From Terriglobia bacterium (GTDB lineage: Bacteria > Acidobacteriota > Terriglobia > Acidiferrales > UBA7541), in the NCBI GenBank assembly GCA_020073605.1, contig JAIQEW010000018.1, positions 1 to 64,000 on the forward strand: DNA of 64,000 nucleotides. Reading direction: 5' to 3'. Position 1 is the first letter of the stretch. Each line of letters begins with the position of its first letter. This document shows, piece after piece, positions 33,801 to 41,797 of the stretch. The notes beneath the pieces were generated by a model, which was not told the origin of the DNA, made no database searches, and worked only from the letters and a program-made list of their open reading frames with translations. Position numbers and translations under genes: made by a program.

Positions 33801-34241
33801 CTAGAGCGAGTTCGAGCTGGCAGCGGCGAGCTCGTCGACCGTGCTCGATACCGCGCGAATCGGAGTGGACACGTGCACGGTCTCGCCGGCATCGTCCACG
33901 TCCACAACAATCGAGCCGCCTGACTTCGCAACCTCCACGTGTTGGCCGGGCCCTTTCACCTCAACAAACACGACGTCGTCTGAATCGCGCATGCCGTCGA
34001 CCGCTGCGCGAATCGCCGGCATGTAAGGCTGGATTTCCCGAGCCGCTCTCGCGAGAGCGGGCTGCGGCGCGAGGTGCACGGCAATCGGAGCCAGCATCGC
34101 GGGGGCAATCACGCGGATGTGAAGGCCCTGCGGCTGCTTCTCGATCACTTTCACGTAGACGACACCTTCGCTGCATAGAACGCCCGCGCTTGCCAGCCCG
34201 ACGCCGGCCATTCCCAGCGCAACCTTTGCGAGCAGTATCAT
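33801..34241 (-). CDS. Exported protein, unknown, related to the next gene
   Basis: A 146-residue protein with a signal peptide (LAKVALGMAGVGLASAGVLC) and beta-rich segments 'VVYVKVIEKQPQGLHIRVIAPAMLAPIAVHLAP' and 'VVFVEVKGPGQHVEVAKSGGSIVVDVDDAGETVHVSTPIRAVSSTVDEL'. The latter aligns by eye with a segment of the adjacent 196-residue protein. An AGGAGTGAG site precedes ATG 34241. Function unknown; see the pair discussion in the findings. Confidence 0.65.
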   Translation of the reverse strand: MILLAKVALGMAGVGLASAGVLCSEGVVYVKVIEKQPQGLHIRVIAPAMLAPIAVHLAPQPALARAAREIQPYMPAIRAAVDGMRDSDDVVFVEVKGPGQHVEVAKSGGSIVVDVDDAGETVHVSTPIRAVSSTVDELAAASSNSL

Positions 34242-34305
34242 CGTCTCACTCCTAACCCTCGGTTTTGTCCCCTCTCAGCTGTTCTGGTTCTCTCAATAGC
34301 CTCCC

Positions 34306-34896
34306 TCAGTCCTGCGTATTCCGCGAATCCACCCAAACGCGGACCTTTTCGCTCGAGTCCTGCACAGTAACCAACAAGACGTCACCTGCATCACTCAAGG
34401 CCCGCAGTGCGGCCGCAATGTCCAATTCGTCGTTCTTCGCGGTGGAAAAGAGCGCGTCGACGACCTTGAGAGGAACTGTCACGTCAACCCTTTGCTGCTT
34501 GTTCTTTTTGTCGATCACATGAACGATGATATTTCCGTTCGCCTTGGCTACGCGGACATCCGAATCCTTGTCCTTCACGGTGACGAACTCGTTGTCTGGG
34601 GCGGTCCGCACCGCATCCAGCAGCGCCCGAACGTCCACACCGTTCATTTCCGCGTTGTGAATCGAGACCTTGCCGTAGTGCAGGTCGTGATTGTTGATAG
34701 CCGGCAGAATCTTCTCAGCCATCGAGAGCGGCACGTTGACATTGACGCTCCCGCCCCTCGTCGGATCCTCGACGTTCACGTGCAGGTACTTTTCCGCAGG
34801 TGCCGCCATCGCAGAGCCCACCAGGGCCATCATTCCCGCCGCGAGCATACAGAGCACCGTCGCGATTCGCGTTCGCCTTCGCATGGTTTCTCTCAT
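34306..34896 (-). CDS. Exported two-repeat protein, unknown
   Basis: A 196-residue protein with a signal peptide (TVLCMLAAGMMALVGSAMAAP) and two related beta-rich units: 'YLHVNVEDPTRGGSVNVNVPLSMAEKILPAIN' and 'NIIVHVIDKKNKQQRVDVTVPLKVVDALFS', each preceding an alpha-helical stretch; 'VTVKDKDSDVRVAKANGNIIVHV' parallels a segment of the gene downstream. GGAGGAGG lies 10 nt before ATG 34896. Located 64 bp upstream of its relative on the same strand, it likely arose by duplication. Function unknown. Confidence 0.65.
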   Translation of the reverse strand: MRETMRRRTRIATVLCMLAAGMMALVGSAMAAPAEKYLHVNVEDPTRGGSVNVNVPLSMAEKILPAINNHDLHYGKVSIHNAEMNGVDVRALLDAVRTAPDNEFVTVKDKDSDVRVAKANGNIIVHVIDKKNKQQRVDVTVPLKVVDALFSTAKNDELDIAAALRALSDAGDVLLVTVQDSSEKVRVWVDSRNTQD

Positions 34897-35089
34897 CTTG
34901 TGTGGGCCTCCTCCGCCCGTCTTGTAAAGAAGTACGGAGTGAGCGCTCGAAATGTTCCTTGGAATTCGAGCGGCATAGCTGGTCTTTGCCGCAAGCCGGT
35001 ACGGCGAGCAGCACGGGCGATGGGTATTGGTACGGGTAGAAAAAGCGAGGATGAGGACTGTGCCCGCCGCCGGGCGACACTTGCAACTG

Positions 35090-36479
35090 CTAGTGAAGAT
35101 CGCTGTATACGATGCGACCGCCCACCACCGTGAGCACGGATTTTAACTGCTTGATCTCTTCATCCGAGACTCTCTTAGGATCGAAATAGTTGTCGCTCAG
35201 GACGGCCAGATCGCCGAGTTTGCCCGTTTCGATCGACCCCAGCTCGTTCTCCTCGTGGAAGAACCAGCCGTTGTCCGCCGTGTACATGCGGAGAGCTTGT
35301 TCGCGCGTCACCTGCTCGCCCGAATTGATCAGCACGCCGGTGCAGTCTTTGCCGGTCACCATGTAATAGATCTCGAACCAGGGATCGAGCACGGAAATGT
35401 CGCCCGCGTCCGAGCCCGCGCCGACGTGGATCCCGCTCGCGAGGATGGTGCGATAGGGCGGACCCGCTGGTTGTCCGGCAGGCGTGCCCTGGCTGCCCTG
35501 AAGATATCTCCAGCCATGGAGTGCCATGCCTACGCCGATCGCTTTCATGGACTGGAGCGCCTGCGGGTAGCAGGCGTTCGGTCAAGATAGGCAGGGCCAT
35601 CGTTTTGTCCATCGAGATCATGAAAAGCCGAACGCGCTCGTCGAGCTTGTGCTGGTGGTCGAGCGCGAGAATCTGGTCGTAGACGGTCCAGGGGTTGGCG
35701 CTAGCAATGCCGGGAAACGTAAAGCTGTCCCGCAAATCGGGGCTGTCAGGGTCATTGAAAACGCCCATATCCGCGCTGGTCGTAAGACCGTAACGCAGCA
35801 CATACGCCTGCGCGTCCTCGGCGCTGCGAATCCTGTCCTCGGGAGTCTGCATCTTGCGCAGAGCACTTAGCGCGGCATTGGCGGCGGGGCCTTCCAAAGC
35901 GCCTGTGGCGGGGTTAACGGTGATGCCCTTGCTTTCGAAGAACTTCTTCCCCGCGCTGTTGGTGACCGCGGGACCGAACGTGGCGAAGAATACGGGATGA
36001 TCCGGCACCGCCTGATCCAATTCCGGCAGCGTCGGCATCCGGTTTTCCGCGAAGAGCCGGGGAGTCCAGTCGCCAATCGCGGTTACCCAGGCGCCGGCGG
36101 GGACCGTTCGGGCTCGCTCCTTGAGCAATGCCATCGCTTGCGGGATGCTGGTGGCAGTCTCAACCATCACGTTATAGCCGGGACGCTGGCTGAACAGCAC
36201 GAAATGGTTGTGATTGTCGATTAGACCCGGGACGACGACGCGCCCGTGTAGATCGATCACTCTCGTGCACGGATTCACTTTGCGATTTCGCAGCGGACCG
36301 ATATACGCGAAGCGTCCCTGCTGAATGGTCACTTCGCTAACGACGCGATCCTGCGGATCCAACGTGTGAATCTTGCCGTTGACGAGGCGCAGGTCGCGTG
36401 ACCAGGAGCAGGCGTCCTGGCCCGCGGCGGGAACCGCCGTCGCCAGCACAGCCAGGAACATCAGTACTGGGAATCGCAT
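35090..36479 (-). pseudogene. Broken YtcJ-type amidohydrolase
   Basis: The N-terminal part (from ATG 36479, GGAGG site) has a signal peptide and the amidohydrolase-3 motifs 'VNGKIHTLDPQ' and 'PGLIDNHNHF' with the HxH metal pair. After 'DERVRLFMISMDKTMALPILTERLLP' the frame shifts near 35560-35580; the C-terminal part continues in another frame ('MKAIGVGMALHGWRYL', 'HVGAGSDAGDIS', 'LGSIETGKLGDLAVLSDNYFDP') to the TAG near 35090. Intact relatives are about 550-600 residues; the central catalytic segment of roughly 130-150 residues is missing between the two parts. Thus deletion plus frameshift, not a simple sequencing slip. Confidence 0.8.
35558..35576. repeat. Perfect hairpin at the amidohydrolase deletion junction
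   Basis: CGCCTGC (35558-35564), loop GGGTA, GCAGGCG (35570-35576), exactly where the two frames of the pseudogene meet. Short palindromes of this sort are frequent between genes in this window. Confidence 0.7.
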
Positions 36480-36792
36480 TTTGCTTCCTCCGGAAATTTC
36501 GTAATGGTTTCTGTTCACCGATCAGCGAAACAGACTGTGCTGCCATAATCGCCGAGTCATACTACTCCACACGCTCATTTTTGGCGATTGTACGGGCTTC
36601 TGGATTTGTAAGTCCCGATGAGTCGGATTACCGGACATCTCCCTTACGAGTACTCCACTCGTCCGGATAGCGCGCTCACCAGGACTTAGGGGATTAGTTC
36701 CCACTGGCCGACCATCCACCCGGAATGGGCCGGTCCTGAACGCCATCCGTTGGGCTGGCTACTCCCAGCACAATGCGATACGCTTCCCGTCG
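36480..36792. other. Intergenic stretch, 313 bp
   Basis: Lies between the divergent pseudogene and the BBP7-like gene. It has lower G+C than the neighbours and several open frames without support. No promoter with good hexamers and no terminator was found. Confidence 0.45.
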
Positions 36793-38052
36793 ATGCTTGA
36801 ACACTTGCTCAAACCCGCCTTCGCAAAATCAATTGGCAATCGAGCAGCGGGAAGCCGCCGCGCTCCAAATTCCGCAGGCTTGCGGCGCAGAAGAAGCTGG
36901 CCGCGCCCGTGCCTCCTCATGCTCATCGCCACGCTGGCTGTTTCCCCTTGCCGGGCGGGCGATCCGCCCTCTCCCGCCCAAAATGCCAAGGATGCCGATC
37001 CCGCCGACGCGCAGCGCTTCTGGGTGCAGACCGATTATCTCCTTCGCTGGACACGCGGCAACTCACTGCCGCCGCTGGTCACTGCAAGCCCCGCAGGGAC
37101 CGCACGCAACCTCGCAGGAGTCCTGCCCGGCGCGCAAATCCTGTTTGGCGGCAGCAATGTTGATGGCGAGGGACGTCACGGCGCGCGGCTGGCGTTCGGC
37201 TACTGGCTCCAGCACGACCGGCGCTACGCCATCGAAGTCAGCGTGGATTGGCTCGGGGACAACGGCGGGACGCATTTCGCGGCAAGCTCGAGCGGCGCAT
37301 CATTCCTCGCACGGCCGTTCTTTGACGCAAACCTCGACGCGCCGAGCGCTCTCCTGGTATCTGCTCCCGGAGTGTTTTCCGGGGCAGTGTCGTCCTCCAC
37401 GTTCACGCAAGCCCTCTCCGCCTCCGCCGGCCTGCGCAAGAACTGGCGCCAAACCGGCCGCTGGCGAATTGACCTGCTGGGCGGATATCGCTACTTCCAA
37501 TATCGAGAAACGCTGAAGGTTCAGCAAAGCTCCACCGTCATCGGCGGCCAGCTTCCCCTGGGCACCACGATCTCCGGCGCCGATGATTTCAACGCGAAGA
37601 ACGATTTTCACGGGGGCGAAGCGGGCCTGGCCGCCGAATGGCATCGCGACCGCTGGTCGGCTAGCATGACGCCCAAGGTCGCCCTCGGCGTGGTACACAA
37701 ACTTTCGCGGATCAACGGTGACACCGCTATCGACGGAGGCGCCCCCCTCGTCGGAGACCTTCTCGCGCTCTCCAGCAACATTGGAAGCCGCTCGGAAAAT
37801 TCCTTTGCCGCGCTCCCCGAAGCGCGCCTCGTCGGACGCTACGATGTGTCCCGGCATCTCGGTTTTACGCTTGGCTATACCGTTCGGTATCTCAGCAGTG
37901 TGCTCCGCACCAGCGGCCAGATTGATCTCACCGTCAATCCCAATCTCTTGCCCCCCGGAGTTGGTGGCGGCCCGGCGAGGCCGCAGCCGCAAATGAATAC
38001 CAGTGGTTTGTGGTCCCACGGCCTCAATGCCGGCCTCGAATTCCGGTTCTGA
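36793..38052 (+). CDS. BBP7-like outer-membrane beta-barrel protein
   Basis: A 419-residue protein whose export signal is preceded by an arginine-rich n-region (RRRRSWPRPCLLMLIATLAVSPCRAG). The mature part matches the BBP7 pattern: 'FWVQTDYLLRWTRGNSLPPLVTASPAGTA' near the start, 'LFGGSNVDGEGRHGARLAFGYWLQHDRRYAIEVSVDWLG', central barrel strands, and a C-terminal 'HGLNAGLEFRF' ending in Phe as outer-membrane barrels do. BBP7 proteins are known mainly from Planctomycetota. ATG 36793 or 36919 could start it. Function unknown. Confidence 0.75.
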   Translation: MLEHLLKPAFAKSIGNRAAGSRRAPNSAGLRRRRSWPRPCLLMLIATLAVSPCRAGDPPSPAQNAKDADPADAQRFWVQTDYLLRWTRGNSLPPLVTASPAGTARNLAGVLPGAQILFGGSNVDGEGRHGARLAFGYWLQHDRRYAIEVSVDWLGDNGGTHFAASSSGASFLARPFFDANLDAPSALLVSAPGVFSGAVSSSTFTQALSASAGLRKNWRQTGRWRIDLLGGYRYFQYRETLKVQQSSTVIGGQLPLGTTISGADDFNAKNDFHGGEAGLAAEWHRDRWSASMTPKVALGVVHKLSRINGDTAIDGGAPLVGDLLALSSNIGSRSENSFAALPEARLVGRYDVSRHLGFTLGYTVRYLSSVLRTSGQIDLTVNPNLLPPGVGGGPARPQPQMNTSGLWSHGLNAGLEFRF

Positions 38053-38129
38053 ATCGCGCTTCTGTTTGTGATTCCGCGCGCAGCGAGAGGCGGATTTACT
38101 CCAAGACAGGGGGCATCCAACCGGTTCCC

Positions 38130-39131
38130 CTACCGAAGAGTTCGAATCACGCTGTCCGTGAATTCCGCCGTCGTTGCCGTGCCGCCCACGTCGCGCGTGA
38201 GAGATTTTCCTTCCCGATAGACCTTGTGCAGCGCGTCTTCGACCTTTCGAGCCGCGTCTAGTTCGCCGATGTGGTCGAGCATCATGATTGCACTCATGAG
38301 CAGGGCCGTGGGGTTGGCGATGCCTTTTCCGGCGATGTCCGGCGCGGTGCCGTGGACCGCTTCAAACAGCGCCACGGTCTCGCCGATGTTGCCGCTCGGG
38401 ACGACGCCGAGGCCCCCGACGAGTCCCGCGGCGAGGTCGCTCATGATGTCGCCGTAGAGATTGGTAAGCAGCAGCATGTCGAACTGATGGGGATTCAGCA
38501 CCATCTGCATGCAGGCGTTGTCGATGATGAGTTCCTTGTACTCGATCTCCGGGTACTCGGGCGCGACCTTGCGGATCGAATTGAGGAACAGGCCGTCGGA
38601 CAACTTCATGATGTTTGCTTTGTGAATCGCGTGGATTTTCTTGCGCGAGTGCTTGCGGGCGTACTCAAAGGCAAAGCGCGCGATGCGAGTGGAAGCGCGC
38701 TCGGTGATGATCTTCAGGCTCTCGACCACGCCCGGCACGACCTCATGCTCGAGCCCGGCGTAGAGGTCTTCCGTGTTCTCGCGGATCAGAACCACATCCA
38801 CGTCCTGATAGCGCGACTGGACGCCCAGGAGGTTCTTCACGGGACGCACGTTGGCGTAGAGGTCGAGCGCCTTGCGCAGGCCCACGTTGATGCTGGGGGG
38901 GCCGGCCGCCACCGCAGTCATGAGAGGGCCTTTGAGAGCCACCCGATTCTTCCGGATGGAGGTGAGCGCGGCGGATTGCGTGAGGTCGGAGCCGCGGCGG
39001 TCGATATCGCCGCGCGCGGAGGTCTCTTCCCATTCAATCGCAACGCCCGCAGCTTCGATGATTTTCTGAACTGCTCTGGAGACTTCTGGTCCTATCCCGT
39101 CGCCGGGAATCAATGTGATGGTATGTTTCAT
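38130..39131 (-). CDS. NAD-dependent isocitrate dehydrogenase (IDH/IPMDH family)
   Basis: Oxidative decarboxylation of isocitrate to 2-oxoglutarate. The 333-residue protein has '[19 protein letters not shown]', the substrate motif '[18 protein letters not shown]' (Ser-Asn type, isocitrate rather than isopropylmalate), '[14 protein letters not shown]', '[13 protein letters not shown]' and the cofactor loop '[15 protein letters not shown]', whose Asp-Ile pair indicates NAD. Homoisocitrate dehydrogenase is a less likely alternative. A second, NADP-type enzyme lies at 47377-48801. Standalone gene, convergent with the barrel gene. Confidence 0.85.
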   Translation of the reverse strand: MKHTITLIPGDGIGPEVSRAVQKIIEAAGVAIEWEETSARGDIDRRGSDLTQSAALTSIRKNRVALKGPLMTAVAAGPPSINVGLRKALDLYANVRPVKNLLGVQSRYQDVDVVLIRENTEDLYAGLEHEVVPGVVESLKIITERASTRIARFAFEYARKHSRKKIHAIHKANIMKLSDGLFLNSIRKVAPEYPEIEYKELIIDNACMQMVLNPHQFDMLLLTNLYGDIMSDLAAGLVGGLGVVPSGNIGETVALFEAVHGTAPDIAGKGIANPTALLMSAIMMLDHIGELDAARKVEDALHKVYREGKSLTRDVGGTATTAEFTDSVIRTLR

Positions 39132-39384
39132 GGTGACTTAAGCAGTGTATACGGATTCGGCTTCCGGCCAAACCCTCCTGACCTGCCCGGAGTTTCGCTT
39201 TTATTACTGCCCGCAGAGTATGGTGTGAAGAGGAATTCCCGATAGGGAGGTTGTCCCACCAGCGATTCGGGAGACCTCGCGGAGATTTGCGATCCGAGCC
39301 GGCGGCGCATCGAACAAGTTGAGGGACGGTGGAGAAATCGAAAACGTGCGCTACGTGCCGGGCGGCAGGGAAGTAGGAGGAGCG

Positions 39385-41097
39385 TTGCGGATCAACATGG
39401 TCCATAGGTTCGCGGTCGCAGTTCTGGCCGCTTTGATGCTCGGAATAATGTCCCTTGCCGAAGCACCATCGATGGGGATGGCGGGCGCGACCGCAAATGC
39501 GTCCGCGCAGAAGCTTTCGCCCGAAGGGGAATCCGTCTTACGCAAGATCGTCGACAGCGCGCACGATACAGACTTGCGCTGGCCCGACTTCCCGCTGTAT
39601 CGGGACGAAGTCAGCATGCTCTATGAGGAATCCGAATACGCACTAGTGTGGATTCGTGACGGGCGACCGACGCCCCAGGCCCTGGCTATTAGCGGGCTTC
39701 TGAGAGACGCGGATGAGAAGGGCCTGGTGGCCGAGGATTACGACGGGCCGCAATGGGAGGCACGCCTGGCCAGGCTGCAGCAGCCCTCCTCCGATCCCGA
39801 CCTGGCGCGCTTCGATGCCGCATTGACGGTCTCGGCGATGCGTTACATCCGCGCGATGCAAATCGGCCGTGTGAACCCCAAGCAGCTCGGTTTTGAGCTG
39901 GACGTCGAGGGCCGCGAGTACGACCTCTCTGAGTTTCTGAGGACGAAAGTAGTGAACGCCAGCGATCCGGTGGCGGCGATCAATGAGGTGGAGTCACCCT
40001 TCCTCGGTTACCGCAGGGCGCTCGATGCGCTGAGGACTTACAGGCAAAAGGCGAGCCAGGACGATGGCGAAAAACTTCCAAGCGTAACGAATCCGGTGGT
40101 GGCGGGCGAAAGTTATCCTGGCGTGCCGAGGCTCATTCGCTTGTTGCGACTGTTAGGCGACCTGCCAGCCAGTGCGCCAGTCTTTCCCGACTCCAAGGTG
40201 TATGGAGGCCCGCTGGTAACTGCAGTGAAGGCCTTCCAGGGAACACATGGGCTGAATCCAAATGGGCATCTGGATGCAAAGACGGTCGAAGAGCTGAACA
40301 CGCCCCTGAGCGCGCGCGTGCGGCAGATCGAATTGACGCTGGAGCGCTGGCGTTGGCTGCCGCACGCGCTTTCATCGCCTCCCGTAGTGATCAACCTGCC
40401 TGAATTTCGCCTGCGCGCCATGGACGAGCAGGGCCGGGAGGCCTTACAAAGGGCTGTAATTGTGGGAAAGGCCTACGAGCATCAGTCGCCGGTTTTGATG
40501 GCGGACATGAAGTACGTGGTCTTCCGGCCCTACTGGGAGGTGCCTGCCGGCATCCTGCAAAATGAAATCGTCCCGCGAATCGAAAAGGACCGGAACTACA
40601 TCTCCGCGAAAAACTTCGAGGTTGTGACTCAAGACGGGAATCTGGTGACCGATGGTCCGATCAGCGATGAGGTGCTGGCGCGGTTGAAGGCCAGTGAGCT
40701 GCGCGTGCGGCAAAAGCCGGGCCCGACCAACTCCCTTGGCCTGGTCAAACTGATCTTTCCCAACGAAGACAACGTGTACATGCATGGAACGGACGCGCCC
40801 GGATTGTTTTCCCAATTTCGCCGCGACTTCAGCCACGGTTGCATTCGCGTGCAGAATCCCGGTGAACTGGCGGCCTGGGCTTTGCGCGACAATCCGGGAT
40901 GGAGCCTGGAGCGGGTCGAGGAAACAATGAACGGGAGCAAGGACGACGTGCGAGTGAACCTGGCTCACCCGATTCCCGTGCTGATCATTTACGGCACGGC
41001 AGCGGTTGACGAAGAGGGACGGACGCACTTCTTCGAAGACATCTACGGCTACGACGTTGTCCTGGAGAAAGCCCTGGCGATGGTTCCGTATCCCTGA
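39385..41097 (+). CDS. L,D-transpeptidase (YcbB-like) with peptidoglycan-binding domain
   Basis: Periplasmic enzyme making 3-3 peptidoglycan crosslinks. The 570-residue protein has a signal peptide (VAVLAALMLGIMSLAEA), a YcbB-like scaffold domain, a peptidoglycan-binding domain ('AVKAFQGTHGLNPNGHLDAKTVEELN', about 270-300), and the YkuD catalytic domain with 'NVYMHGTDAPGLFSQFRRDFSHGCIRVQNP' including catalytic Cys486 and its His. AGGAGG at 39375 fits TTG 39385 as start; ATG 39397 is the alternative. The adjacent convergent gene is a MepK-like endopeptidase. Confidence 0.9.
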   Translation: MRINMVHRFAVAVLAALMLGIMSLAEAPSMGMAGATANASAQKLSPEGESVLRKIVDSAHDTDLRWPDFPLYRDEVSMLYEESEYALVWIRDGRPTPQALAISGLLRDADEKGLVAEDYDGPQWEARLARLQQPSSDPDLARFDAALTVSAMRYIRAMQIGRVNPKQLGFELDVEGREYDLSEFLRTKVVNASDPVAAINEVESPFLGYRRALDALRTYRQKASQDDGEKLPSVTNPVVAGESYPGVPRLIRLLRLLGDLPASAPVFPDSKVYGGPLVTAVKAFQGTHGLNPNGHLDAKTVEELNTPLSARVRQIELTLERWRWLPHALSSPPVVINLPEFRLRAMDEQGREALQRAVIVGKAYEHQSPVLMADMKYVVFRPYWEVPAGILQNEIVPRIEKDRNYISAKNFEVVTQDGNLVTDGPISDEVLARLKASELRVRQKPGPTNSLGLVKLIFPNEDNVYMHGTDAPGLFSQFRRDFSHGCIRVQNPGELAAWALRDNPGWSLERVEETMNGSKDDVRVNLAHPIPVLIIYGTAAVDEEGRTHFFEDIYGYDVVLEKALAMVPYP

Positions 41098-41112
41098 TCC
41101 GAAAGCGCTTTA

Positions 41113-41673
41113 CTACCAGCGCCGAACGCGGCCCACGTCGACGTGAACGAAGTCTGAAGCGAGGTAGTATCCGACTCCGCCGCGATGCAAACCCAACGCA
41201 GCATCGCGCAGTGTTGCAGTGGGAACGCCCGGCAAGCGGATGTCGATGGCCATCGCTTCCATATGGAGACTATGGAGGGCCACGCCGTGCCCGTGCGTCC
41301 TCAGGAAATTGTTGCTCCAGGGCGTGCGATAGCCGCAGACGACGTCGATTTCGGCATCGGGTTCGCCCACTTTGGCAGTGAGATCGTGCAGCAAATCAAA
41401 GAGCCGGGGATCGTAGTGGTGAACTGCACCCGTTCGATGATCGCGGAGGAAATGGTCAAGCTCATCCAGCGCCGAGGGGACGTAACTCTCGCCCACGCGA
41501 TAAACGATATCGAGGTGTTCACCGGTATGCGTGTGGAAGAATCGGAGGTGGTATTGGAGCGCGGGCATGCCCGGCGCCACTTCTGTCCGTGCGGGAATAA
41601 CGCCCAAGAACACCAGCAGGCACAGACTGACCGCTCCGCGGCTTGCATTTGAGAAGATCTTCCGCATATCCAT
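41113..41673 (-). CDS. DUF882/MepK-like peptidoglycan endopeptidase
   Basis: M15-type Zn peptidase acting on peptidoglycan. The 186-residue exported protein has 'LRFFHTHTGEHLDIVYRVGESYVPSALDELDHFLRDHRTGAVHHYDPRLFDLLHDL', the core 'VCGYRTPWSNNFLR', then 'HSLHMEAMAIDIRLPGV' and 'FVHVDVGRVRRW', giving the His/Asp/His ligands. E. coli MepK (YcbK) lies beside YcbB (LdtD) and cleaves the 3-3 crosslinks that YcbB makes; the same two gene types are adjacent here, in convergent orientation 15 bp apart. Confidence 0.9.
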   Translation of the reverse strand: MDMRKIFSNASRGAVSLCLLVFLGVIPARTEVAPGMPALQYHLRFFHTHTGEHLDIVYRVGESYVPSALDELDHFLRDHRTGAVHHYDPRLFDLLHDLTAKVGEPDAEIDVVCGYRTPWSNNFLRTHGHGVALHSLHMEAMAIDIRLPGVPTATLRDAALGLHRGGVGYYLASDFVHVDVGRVRRW

Positions 41674-41797
41674 CCTTTTGTGCTCCCGTCAGACTAGCGG
41701 AGAAGTAGCGCTGTGTCCACAGTACTCGCAGGCAAATTGCATCCGGAGTCTACGTTCGTTCTTTCCTATGCCGATGGGCTGGCATGAGAGATCGGGC

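Noticed and set aside
38271..39245. Plus-strand open frame of 324 codons
   Set aside because: Antisense to the NAD-isocitrate dehydrogenase gene.
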